This document shows, piece after piece, positions 1 through 8,000 of a DNA stretch of 64,000 bases. The stretch is taken from positions 7,730 through 71,729 of the forward strand of contig CAYRDX010000016.1 of the NCBI GenBank assembly GCA_964423205.1, read 5' to 3'. Source of the DNA: UBA6168 sp964423205 (lineage in GTDB: Bacteria > Bacteroidota > Bacteroidia > Chitinophagales > Saprospiraceae). Position 1 is the stretch's first letter; each line of letters opens with the position of its first letter. Under the pieces are notes generated by a model. It had not been told where the DNA came from and ran no database searches. It saw only the letters and a list, made by a program, of their open reading frames with translations. The translations under genes and the position numbers were made by a program.

Positions 1-524
1 AACACATTAACCTGTCCTCCCCTGAAGCCTAATCCATCAGCCAGAACAGGTGCCTGCAGAGCCAACTTGCCTTTTACATTAAGCGCCAGAATGCCCCCTG
101 TTGTACCATTCCAAGGAGCAGGTCTAAGAGTATCCTTAATGACTGCGGAATCATAACTGGGTACTCGTACAAGCTGCACTATATCCTGAAGCGAATACTG
201 TCCATTCAATGCATTCTGAACAAAGACATGGTTTCCAGAGATTCTGAGGATTTTACAAAGTTCATAAGAGCCGGCACTGCCTGGATTAGTGATGTTGCCA
301 AAAGACGCGGTATTCGTTTCATTCACGGTGGCCCCTTTCATTTGAATAAGCAGGACTTCGTCGTCCTTTTGAAGGCCAAGGGTTGAGGAGATTGTCAACT
401 TAGCAAGACAGTAGTCGATTTCGAGTACCTGGGCATATTGGTTAATGATGCCACCGATATTGGTTTGTGTTAAAACCGGCACAGTACAGGCAAGGAATGC
501 CAGAGTGGTAAGGAAGGTCTTCAT
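1..524 (-). CDS. Secreted protein, N-terminal part only (T9SS-cargo-like)
   Basis: The reading frame starts at the ATG at 522-524 and runs off the left edge, so only the first 174 residues are visible. They begin with a signal peptide (MKTFLTTLAFLACTVPVLTQ), followed by a beta-rich stretch with 'DDEVLLIQMKG' and 'WNGTTGGILAL'. This kind of N-terminus is familiar from large Bacteroidota surface proteins that end in a type IX sorting domain, but that end lies outside the window. The protein is therefore probably exported across the outer membrane; this is inference. The gene diverges from rpsP, with about 200 bp between the starts. The overlapping frame at 442-639 is a shadow. Confidence 0.7.
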   Translation of the reverse strand, partial: MKTFLTTLAFLACTVPVLTQTNIGGIINQYAQVLEIDYCLAKLTISSTLGLQKDDEVLLIQMKGATVNETNTASFGNITNPGSAGSYELCKILRISGNHVFVQNALNGQYSLQDIVQLVRVPSYDSAVIKDTLRPAPWNGTTGGILALNVKGKLALQAPVLADGLGFRGGQVNV

Positions 525-646
525 CGAAAAAGGATTTAAGGGGTGTCGCATCGGTGTTGGGTTCACAATGTTCGCAAAGTAAGCCTGAAAACCAAAGAAG
601 CAGTATAAAAAATATCGGTATCCATAGAATAAAACCCAAATTCGTT

Positions 647-654
647 TACCTTTG
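647..654 (+). promoter_or_regulatory. rpsP promoter, -7 box TACCTTTG
   Basis: TACCTTTG matches the Bacteroidota -7 consensus TAnnTTTG. It is followed directly by CGCCCG, a GC-rich hexamer shared with the ndk and rplU promoters in this window. No convincing -33 TTTG is visible at the usual spacing. The predicted leader is about 60 nt. Confidence 0.6.
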
Positions 655-722
655 CGCCCGCTTAAGCCCACCGCCTGGTTTTCAGGGTAAGTGGGGATGG
701 TTAAATTTTCAACCTTTAAACA

Positions 723-1235
723 ATGGCAGTTAAGATCAGATTACAAAGAAGAGGCAAAAAGAAAATGCCTTTTTATCACATCGTCATCGCAGATGCACGT
801 GCTCCACGCGATGGCCGTTTTATCGAGAAAATCGGTATTTACAACCCCCTTACCAAACCGGCAACTATCGACATCGACCGTGAAAAAGCTTATGACTGGT
901 TACAAAAAGGTGCACAACCAACAGACACCGTCAGGGCAATTTTGAGGTACAAAGGCGTGTATTATTTGAAACACGTTATGGTAGGTGCCAAGAAAGGAGT
1001 TTTCTCTGAAGAGGTGGCCATGGAGAAATTCAATGAATATCTTGAAAAGAAAGAATCCAAAATAGCCGCACGGCGCGAGAAAACCCTTAGCGAGATTAAA
1101 GCTACAAACCTGAAAATTGCGGGATTAGAAGCAGATAGTGCCGTTAAAGTTGTCCCGAAAGTTACTGCAAAAGCTGCTCCACCGACTGAACCAGAGGCAA
1201 AACCCGAGGTTGAAGCCAAACAAGAAGAGGAATAA
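723..1235 (+). CDS. rpsP: 30S ribosomal protein S16 with C-terminal extension
   Basis: The first ~85 residues are a clear bS16 (start MAVKIRLQRRGKKKMPFYHI, then 'DARAPRDGRFIEKIGIYNP'), a component of the small ribosomal subunit body. At 170 residues it is about twice the length of E. coli S16. The added part (about 90-170) is a charged helix followed by an A/P/K/E-rich low-complexity tail, as is common in Bacteroidota. The gene stands alone: rimM, its usual neighbour, is absent, and a hairpin terminator follows 25 bp after the stop. An ATG at 691 opens a different frame and is a shadow. Confidence 0.97.
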   Translation: MAVKIRLQRRGKKKMPFYHIVIADARAPRDGRFIEKIGIYNPLTKPATIDIDREKAYDWLQKGAQPTDTVRAILRYKGVYYLKHVMVGAKKGVFSEEVAMEKFNEYLEKKESKIAARREKTLSEIKATNLKIAGLEADSAVKVVPKVTAKAAPPTEPEAKPEVEAKQEEE

Positions 1236-1260
1236 TATCAGAGCACATTGTGACTTGTAC

Positions 1261-1300
1261 AAAAAGCCTGCAAGGTTAATCTTGCAGGCTTTTTCTTTTT
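1261..1300. terminator. Bidirectional rho-independent terminator between rpsP and a lipoprotein gene
   Basis: A perfect 14-bp stem (1261-1274 with 1281-1294) closes on a six-base loop. It has a T-run on the plus side and the matching A-run on the other side, so it can end both convergent genes. Confidence 0.9.
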
Positions 1301-1314
1301 CTTCAACCAGCTTA

Positions 1315-1692
1315 TCAATTCAATTTGGCGAATTTTATGGTCTGTTCCTTACCGTGCGCCATCATTTTTACTTGAAGGGTATCTTTTGTCAAATTGATAA
1401 TCTGGACTGCTTTTTCCGAAGATGCCTTATTAATCGTATCCAGAGTATAGAGCAAATCGCCTCTGATACTGTATGTGCCGGCTTCATGATAGTCATTGGA
1501 ACTGTTATAGTTATAGAAACCATTGTCATAAAAAATGAATCCGACATCACTCAACTCAACCTGTACCTGCTCACCTTCTTCCTGAACATCAACAGCCTGC
1601 CATTTACCACAAATTTTCCTTGTTTGTCCATCCGTACAGGATACAATGGCGAATAACACAATGAGACCCAGGACATAATTACCGTTAATCAT
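1315..1692 (-). CDS. Small lipocalin-like lipoprotein
   Basis: The 125-residue product starts with a hydrophobic signal and a lipobox 'AIVSC' (Cys at about 19), so it is probably a lipoprotein of the cell envelope. The mature part holds 'ICGKWQAVDV', 'FYDNGFYNYN' and 'AGTYSIRGDLLYTLD', a pattern like the lipocalin-type small lipoproteins of Bacteroidota (glycine-tryptophan near the start, then beta strands). No ligand or role can be assigned. It converges on rpsP and shares its terminator. Confidence 0.75.
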   Translation of the reverse strand: MINGNYVLGLIVLFAIVSCTDGQTRKICGKWQAVDVQEEGEQVQVELSDVGFIFYDNGFYNYNSSNDYHEAGTYSIRGDLLYTLDTINKASSEKAVQIINLTKDTLQVKMMAHGKEQTIKFAKLN

Positions 1693-1722
1693 GGCTAAAT
1701 AGTTTAAAGCTTATGAGCAACC

Positions 1723-1730
1723 CAAAATTA
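1723..1730 (-). promoter_or_regulatory. Possible -7 box TAATTTTG for the lipoprotein gene
   Basis: On the minus strand TAATTTTG fits TAnnTTTG and lies 31 bp before the ATG. No good -33 element was seen, so this is tentative. Confidence 0.4.
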
Positions 1731-1931
1731 ATCTCTTGGGAGTCTTTCTGAGCCTTTCATTTTAGTATTAAAAAATCCTTAACCTAAAAAACTACCGGGG
1801 TTTATTATAGGTGACGAGGTTCTGTTGCGAAAGTAGCCCGATTTGAATCAAATAGCCCAGATGGCATAAAAAAAAGAACCCTTTGGAAGATAATTTTTAA
1901 AATACCCAAGGATTGCTCCATAATAAAATTC

Positions 1932-1966
1932 TTAGGGCAATTACCGAATCAAGGTAACTGCCCTAA
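1932..1966 (-). terminator. Hairpin terminator of the T9SS/OmpA operon
   Basis: A 14-bp stem with one mismatch (1932-1945 with 1953-1966, arm TTAGGGCA..TTACC) lies 53 bp after the stop of the OmpA gene and is followed on the minus strand by a T-rich stretch. The 327-bp gap at 1693-2019 holds nothing else recognisable apart from the -7 box at 1723-1730. Confidence 0.75.
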
Positions 1967-2019
1967 AATTATATTCACGCAGAATTTTGGTATCTGCTTG
2001 AAAAGTATTTAGATGTAGC

Positions 2020-3954
2020 CTATTTAATCGGAGGCTTACCCACCGTGACATTCTGAACCTCCCCTGCCCTGAATTCCACTCTCATTTCCTGGTGTGATGT
2101 GGGAAGAACATCAACCCTCCTGTTGACCTGATGCTGCGGTTCTGAACAGAAAACATTATCAGTACAATCATTAGCAGGTTTCCTTTCTCCAAATGCCTCT
2201 GTTGACATGCGAGCCGCATCAACCCCCTTAGTAGTCAAATAATTTTTGGCGCTATTTGCCCTTCTCACGCTTAATTTATCATTATAGGCGGTGGATCCCC
2301 GGGCGTCACAATGTGCACCTAAATGGATCTTGAGTGTCGGATACTCTTTTAGAAGGTTGGCCAGGCCATCCAGAGTCATTTGAGCATCACCTTTGCGAAT
2401 GTTGTACTTGTCGAAGTCAAAGTAAATCGGATCCAGATAAACAACCAATGGTGCTTTCAGTCTCATTATTCTGCTCATTTTTCCGGAAGAACATTCTTTC
2501 AGGAAATCCTTTAAGGTCACACTTTCGCTAAAAAATGGATTCTTATCGGCAGTAATTTGATATTCATGATTGCATTCGACATCAGTTTCAATTACACCCA
2601 GACTATTCGTTGTAAGAGTTATAGTCTTATTTGTCGTTTTGTCGAAAATAGTCACTGTAGCTCCTTGGATTGGATTGCCGTTGGCATCTTCCAGGACTGC
2701 CAGATTCAAACGCGCTTTACTTCTTCTGATAGGAATAATGTATTCGCCTTTTTCAGTCAGTTGAGCAGTATTAGGATTTCTGTTGGCAGCTTGGTAACCC
2801 TCTTTGGTAACATTAATCTGATAATTCCCTCCTGGATAAACCTGAAAGGAGGTAGCTCCCTGTGCACCCGTCATTAAGCTGAGTGGTTCATCGGCAATTG
2901 TCTGCGTATTGGCACCGAAAAGAAGGTCCAGCACATTACCATATTTGGTATCGTAGCCAGAGCCTTTATTTACAGGATCTATCTTTACTGAAGCATTGCT
3001 GATTTTTTCACCTGTATCTTCATCAACCACAACAATAATGGCCTCAATGAGTTGAGTTTGCCGTTTCCATGAAAAGATATCATCAAATCCAAGTCCACCG
3101 GATCTGTCAGCTGCGGAAAGGAATCCCTCCGTTCCCATTTCGTTTGTTGGCAGGAAAGTAACCTCATCACCTGCAGTATTGAATTGAGTGCCAATGTTGC
3201 CGAGCAACTTCCAGGAATTGTCATCTCCTTTTGTGGCAGCGAAAATATCCAAACCACCTTCTCCGGCATGCCCGTATGATGAAAAGAACAAGTTGCCGTT
3301 CTTGTCGAGGTTTGGGAATAGTTCATTGCCTTTCGAGTTGACTGCCGGGCCAAGATTCGCCGGCTCAGTCCAGTTTCCATTCACTAAGTATGAAACATAC
3401 AAGTCCATGCCTCCCTGAGCTTGCGGATCTGGCCTATTGGAAGCGAAGACTAGCATATTGCCATCGGAAGAAAGAGCAGGATGACAACTTGAGAAATCAT
3501 CACTATTAAAAGGAAGTTCAGTAATATTCGTCCACTCATTTCCTGTCAGGTCCGCGGAATACAACTTCAGGTCGATGACATCCATCGCATTTTTACCCTT
3601 GGTGTTGTTGCGAGTGAATATCATCTTGTCGCCAGTCGGATTAATTGTGGCTACACCATCATTGTATTTTCCATTTACACCCCCTTTAAGTACAGTGGGG
3701 GCAGAATAGGAACCATCGAGGTTTTTTACGGAATAATACAAATCCGTATAATCTCCTGGATTATTGGGAGGGCAAACCAGAAAGCGGTCACTTTTTGAAG
3801 AGGTAAAGATGATGCCATTGCCAAAGGGCACCGGATTAAAATCGAGCCGTTCCGTATTGACCCCTTTCAGGTTAGTCAACTGTACACCTTGCGCTGAAAG
3901 TTGTGCACCGGATGCTAAGCTGAGGATAATGAGCAAGGGTTTAATATTTTTCAT
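2020..3954 (-). CDS. PD40 / carboxypeptidase-regulatory / OmpA-domain protein (PorE-like)
   Basis: 644 residues. Order: signal peptide (1-20), a PD40/WD40-type propeller (about 30-310; repeats such as 'DGNMLVFASNRPDPQAQGG' and 'NGNLFFSSYGH'), two carboxypeptidase-regulatory-like modules (about 315-490), and a C-terminal OmpA peptidoglycan-binding domain (about 505-610; 'IYFDFDKYNI', 'LSVRRANSAKNYL'). This recalls PorE of the type IX secretion apparatus, which anchors the trans-envelope complex to peptidoglycan, but the N-terminal TPR part of PorE is missing. It is the third gene after an adhesin and a PorP/SprF gene (68 bp gap), a triplet often repeated in gliding Bacteroidota. It is probably periplasmic, attached to peptidoglycan. 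The OmpA motif has 'GAHCDARG' where GHTD is more usual. Confidence 0.85.
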   Translation of the reverse strand: MKNIKPLLIILSLASGAQLSAQGVQLTNLKGVNTERLDFNPVPFGNGIIFTSSKSDRFLVCPPNNPGDYTDLYYSVKNLDGSYSAPTVLKGGVNGKYNDGVATINPTGDKMIFTRNNTKGKNAMDVIDLKLYSADLTGNEWTNITELPFNSDDFSSCHPALSSDGNMLVFASNRPDPQAQGGMDLYVSYLVNGNWTEPANLGPAVNSKGNELFPNLDKNGNLFFSSYGHAGEGGLDIFAATKGDDNSWKLLGNIGTQFNTAGDEVTFLPTNEMGTEGFLSAADRSGGLGFDDIFSWKRQTQLIEAIIVVVDEDTGEKISNASVKIDPVNKGSGYDTKYGNVLDLLFGANTQTIADEPLSLMTGAQGATSFQVYPGGNYQINVTKEGYQAANRNPNTAQLTEKGEYIIPIRRSKARLNLAVLEDANGNPIQGATVTIFDKTTNKTITLTTNSLGVIETDVECNHEYQITADKNPFFSESVTLKDFLKECSSGKMSRIMRLKAPLVVYLDPIYFDFDKYNIRKGDAQMTLDGLANLLKEYPTLKIHLGAHCDARGSTAYNDKLSVRRANSAKNYLTTKGVDAARMSTEAFGERKPANDCTDNVFCSEPQHQVNRRVDVLPTSHQEMRVEFRAGEVQNVTVGKPPIK

Positions 3955-4022
3955 TGGAAACCAGATTTTTTATGAAAGTCTGAAATGCTTTTTTTTAAAA
4001 GGGCAAATCTTGATTGTCAGTG

Positions 4023-4946
4023 TTATTCATTAGTAAAGTACCGGATATTCTTGATGGTGCAATCATCACAGGGGAAGGTATAGCCAATCATGATTTCATA
4101 ACTTCCGGTGGTAGCTTGCTTCAACTCTGAGACAGTAAAGTCCATTGCAAGGCCAATGTGAAGCCCGTTTTTGAAATAATACCTGATCAAACCATCTATT
4201 GAGTCTTCAAATCGGTACATAGCGCCCAGCATGAATGAATCAAAAAACAGCACATTCATGTTTATATCAAGATCGAATGGAGAATTCGGATTGAGACGCA
4301 ACTGAGCGTTGGGTAGAAGTTTGACGTTAGGTCCAACTTTGTGCTCAAAACCTGTTTGCAGATAATAGGTATTGACATCAGCTCCAAAATTTTCTTTATC
4401 GAAATACAAAGAATTTTTCATCAATCGTGGGATAGACAAGCCAAGATAGAACTTCTTATTGCTGAGATAAACTCCCGGGCCAAAGTTGAATGAATTTTCA
4501 CTTGTCTCAATATTGCCCAGAAGATTGTCCGGCAACACTCCCCCATTTATCTCGCTCCAATCTGATTTGGCATTTTCAAACCTCGCACCTATTCCCAGCG
4601 CCAGGGTAAAGTTGTTTTTGAGTTTAATCCTGTAAGCATAGGATAAACCCAGGGAGAGAATATTGTCGAGACCAATCTTGTCGCTGATGATGTTAAAACC
4701 AATTCCGTTGCGATAGGCTGCGAAAGGAAAATGCCCGTAGGCATTGAGGTTCTTTGGAGAACCTTCAACACCTGACCACCACTGATTGCGGTAAATTGCG
4801 CCAACATCAAGCACCTCCTTTGAACCCGCGGATGCCGGGTTGAAATTGAGCTGATTGAACATGAAGTGCGTGAGAAGTTGCTCACTTTGCCCAATGGCAG
4901 CCAAGGTGAAGAGGAGAACAAGATTGGTAATTATTAGCTTTTTCAT
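4023..4946 (-). CDS. PorP/SprF-family outer membrane protein
   Basis: 307 residues with a signal peptide (MKKLIITNLVLLFTLAAIGQ) and the family opening 'LLTHFMFNQLNFNPASAGS', followed by 'AIYRNQWWSGVEGSP'. The remainder alternates as expected for an outer membrane beta-barrel and ends near a small Cys-containing loop ('PCDDCTIKNI'). PorP/SprF proteins work with type B T9SS cargo; SprF of Flavobacterium is needed to export SprB. Here it sits directly after a SprB-like Ig-repeat protein with a type B sorting domain, so it is likely the dedicated partner of that protein (inference). It shares an operon with both neighbours. Confidence 0.92.
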   Translation of the reverse strand: MKKLIITNLVLLFTLAAIGQSEQLLTHFMFNQLNFNPASAGSKEVLDVGAIYRNQWWSGVEGSPKNLNAYGHFPFAAYRNGIGFNIISDKIGLDNILSLGLSYAYRIKLKNNFTLALGIGARFENAKSDWSEINGGVLPDNLLGNIETSENSFNFGPGVYLSNKKFYLGLSIPRLMKNSLYFDKENFGADVNTYYLQTGFEHKVGPNVKLLPNAQLRLNPNSPFDLDINMNVLFFDSFMLGAMYRFEDSIDGLIRYYFKNGLHIGLAMDFTVSELKQATTGSYEIMIGYTFPCDDCTIKNIRYFTNE

Positions 4947-5007
4947 GGACTTCTTCTTTTTGTTTTAATCAAAGTTTGGATTGTTCTATGTCTCTGATTG
5001 ACAACCC

Positions 5008-8000
5008 TTATCTGACAATCCTGATATAGCCGGTTTTAGTATCATTTGAATTCTTATCCAGTTTGAGCAGATAGTAATAAGTACCGGCCGGAAGATCTTT
5101 TTTATCCTTGCCATGGGTTCCATCCCAGTTATTGGTATATGGCTCAGCCGTAAATACTTCGTCACCCCAGCGGTTAAATACCCTGAAAATATTGTTGGGA
5201 TACGCATTATTGACGAGGCAAAGTATGATTAATAGGTCGTTGACTCCATCGCCATTAGGAGTAATGACATTGGGCACGATGCAATCTTTCTGAACAATTT
5301 TGATCTGAACCGTTGCATTGGCACATAGTGCCGGGCACTCAGTCAAGCAGATTCTATAGGTAAACTGATCGTTTCCGGCAAAGCCAAGCTTGGGAGTATA
5401 GGTCATCGTGCCATTTGCGCTTATACTTACAGTTCCATTGGCTGGTGGTGTAACCACAGTGTAAGTAACCGGCCTGCCACCTGAATTGTCATTCGCTGCA
5501 AGGTTGCCATTTAGAGGCACTCCGACTTCTCCTTCAAAGCTATCACCACCCGCAACAGGAGCAGGAATCAAACTTACAGTAGCTTCCGCAGATGTGCTGG
5601 AGCAACCGTCAGCGAAAGCAACAACGGAATACTTGCCTGCTGTGGCATTGGCCACATTGAAGGTAGCTGTTGTCGTCGTCCCTATTCTTGTGCCATCCTT
5701 GTACCATTCATAGGAAATATTCGGGCCGGTCTGGGCATTGGTTGTCAACGTAAGGGTTGTTCCCTGACAAATGGTAGTGCTTGAAGGTGTCAGAACTGCC
5801 TGGGTAATTGCCTTTGAAGTGATTGTTACACTTGCCGGATCTGCGTTACATCCAGCGTTAGATTGTACAGTAATATTGTACACCCCTGCCGTAGTTGGGC
5901 CCACTCTGACATTGATTGTAACAGTGGTTTGAGTTGTTACATTTCTGGTTGAGTCAAGTCCCGGGCCCTTGATATTATAAGTTACGTTCGGTGCTCCATT
6001 CGGATTAACGGTAAATGTTATGGTTGTATTAGTTCCCGAACAAATAGCTCCACCTCCTTGTACGCCAGTGATGGAAGGCTTTGGATTAACAGTTACTTTG
6101 GTGCAAACACTGCTTGAAATGCAAAGCCCGTTGGAGCTGGATACCTGTAAGCAGTAATCACCGCTTTGAGGTGAAGCAACAGTTGCCGGGAAAGGTCCTG
6201 CCCAAGGAGCTGTTCCGGAGAAAGAATAACCTCCAGGTCCTGTCCAGGTGTAAGAAACAGTACCGGAGCCGGGTTCAGAGTTGGTTGCTGTAAGATTCAA
6301 TGCTGCTCCCTGACAAATCTGGGCAGTCGCCGTCGCAGTGGGCTTGGCAGTTGGCAGGAAAGTAACCTGAGCATTCTTTACTTCAGTTTTACATCCAATG
6401 AAAGACTCCAGAGTCGCTGTAAAAGCTGTTGTCTGGGTAACGGGAACCGTAACAGTATTTGAGCCTCTCACGACGCCAGAAGTGGCCACACCATTTATGG
6501 TATAAGTATATTTGACACTGTCCTGATTCAGGTTGTTTTTGAAAGTCAAATTGGCTGTCTGGCCTTGACAATATGTACCACCTCCGGTAATATCAGAAAG
6601 CACTGGCTTGGGTGCTACGACAACATTAATACTGGCTGGTGCAGATACACATCCTCCGGGAGCTGTAACAGTGAGTGTATATTGTCCGCCGCAGTTGGCT
6701 CCTATTAAATTCACGTTTGAAGAAAATGGTGTGGAGGGATTAGTAATAGTACCAACTGCACTGAATCCACAGGGGCCAGTCCAGCTATAAGTCCCGCTTG
6801 TTGCAGAGCCCTTTCCTGAAGCAGTAAGAACTACATTTGTACCTTCACAAACAGTACCTACAGGATTAATGTTTGTAACATAAAATCCTCGAGTAACACC
6901 AACCTTGACTGTAGCCGGGCCGAAATTACAACCACTGGCTGTCATCAGGTTCAAAACATAATCACCAGCATCGATGGGTTTTATATCAGGAATAGTTAAA
7001 TCAAAAGGTGCATTGCCTGCAACAGTTTTAGTGAAGGTAAAACCATTAGGCCCGGTCCAGGTGTAGGTCACATTTCCGGCAGGTATCGTATTACTTGCGG
7101 TAAGAACCACATTGGTTCCTTCGCAATAGTCCTTATCAGTTGTCAGGTTTGTGATGGTTAAACCTGTCAGAACATTCACATTTACGGATTGTGCGGGAGC
7201 AGAGCATTTACCCCCAACAGAAGTAAGGGTCAGAGTATAGGTTCCGGAATGATTTGCAGCTGCGTTGGCTATGGTTGCAGTAAAAGGCCCTGCCTGTGGA
7301 GCCGTTCCACTTGCAACTACACCGTTTGGACCTGCCCAAATGAAGTTTATATTACCAGTCCCGGAAGCACTATTGGTTGCACTTAATGTAATTGTTTGGC
7401 CAACACAATAGTCGCCCCCACCTGTCAGGTTGGCAATTGCCGGAGTTGCAGAGACACCAATATTTACAGTTCTTGTAACAGATTTACATCCATTTGCAGT
7501 TTCAAGTTCCAAGGTATAAGTTCCTGCGTTGGCAGCACCAATAGCTGGAATATTAGCAGTAAATGGTCCGGCTTCTGGCCCTGTACCGCTTGACAGTAAG
7601 TTGGGACCCGACCAGGTATATTTTAACGTGCCAACACCGGCTTTGGAATTGGAAGCAGAAAGGATGACTGCCGACCCTGAGCAAAAAGTACTATCCGGAC
7701 TCAAGGCACTAATGACAGGAGCATCATTGACATTCACCGTAAAGTTGAGTGTTGGTGTGGCACAACCATCCGCAGTACCAACGAGGCTATATACTCCTCC
7801 TTGAGCAGCGGTAATAATTGTCAGAGTAATTTTTGAAGTATCACCACCACTAAGAGTTTGGGTAGAAGTGTATCCACCAGGTCCAGACCAGTTATAGGTA
7901 ATGGAGCTGATTCCTGGTGTCGAGTTAACAGCACTGAGAAGGACGTTATCCCGCTCGCAGAAAGTACCCCCAGCCGACACAGCTGATACAGATGGTTGTG

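Noticed and set aside
442..639. 65-residue open frame with a hydrophobic start on the minus strand
   Set aside because: It overlaps the real secreted-protein start (ATG at 522-524) in another frame, and the rpsP promoter region. The real frame has a proper signal peptide and runs on without a stop.
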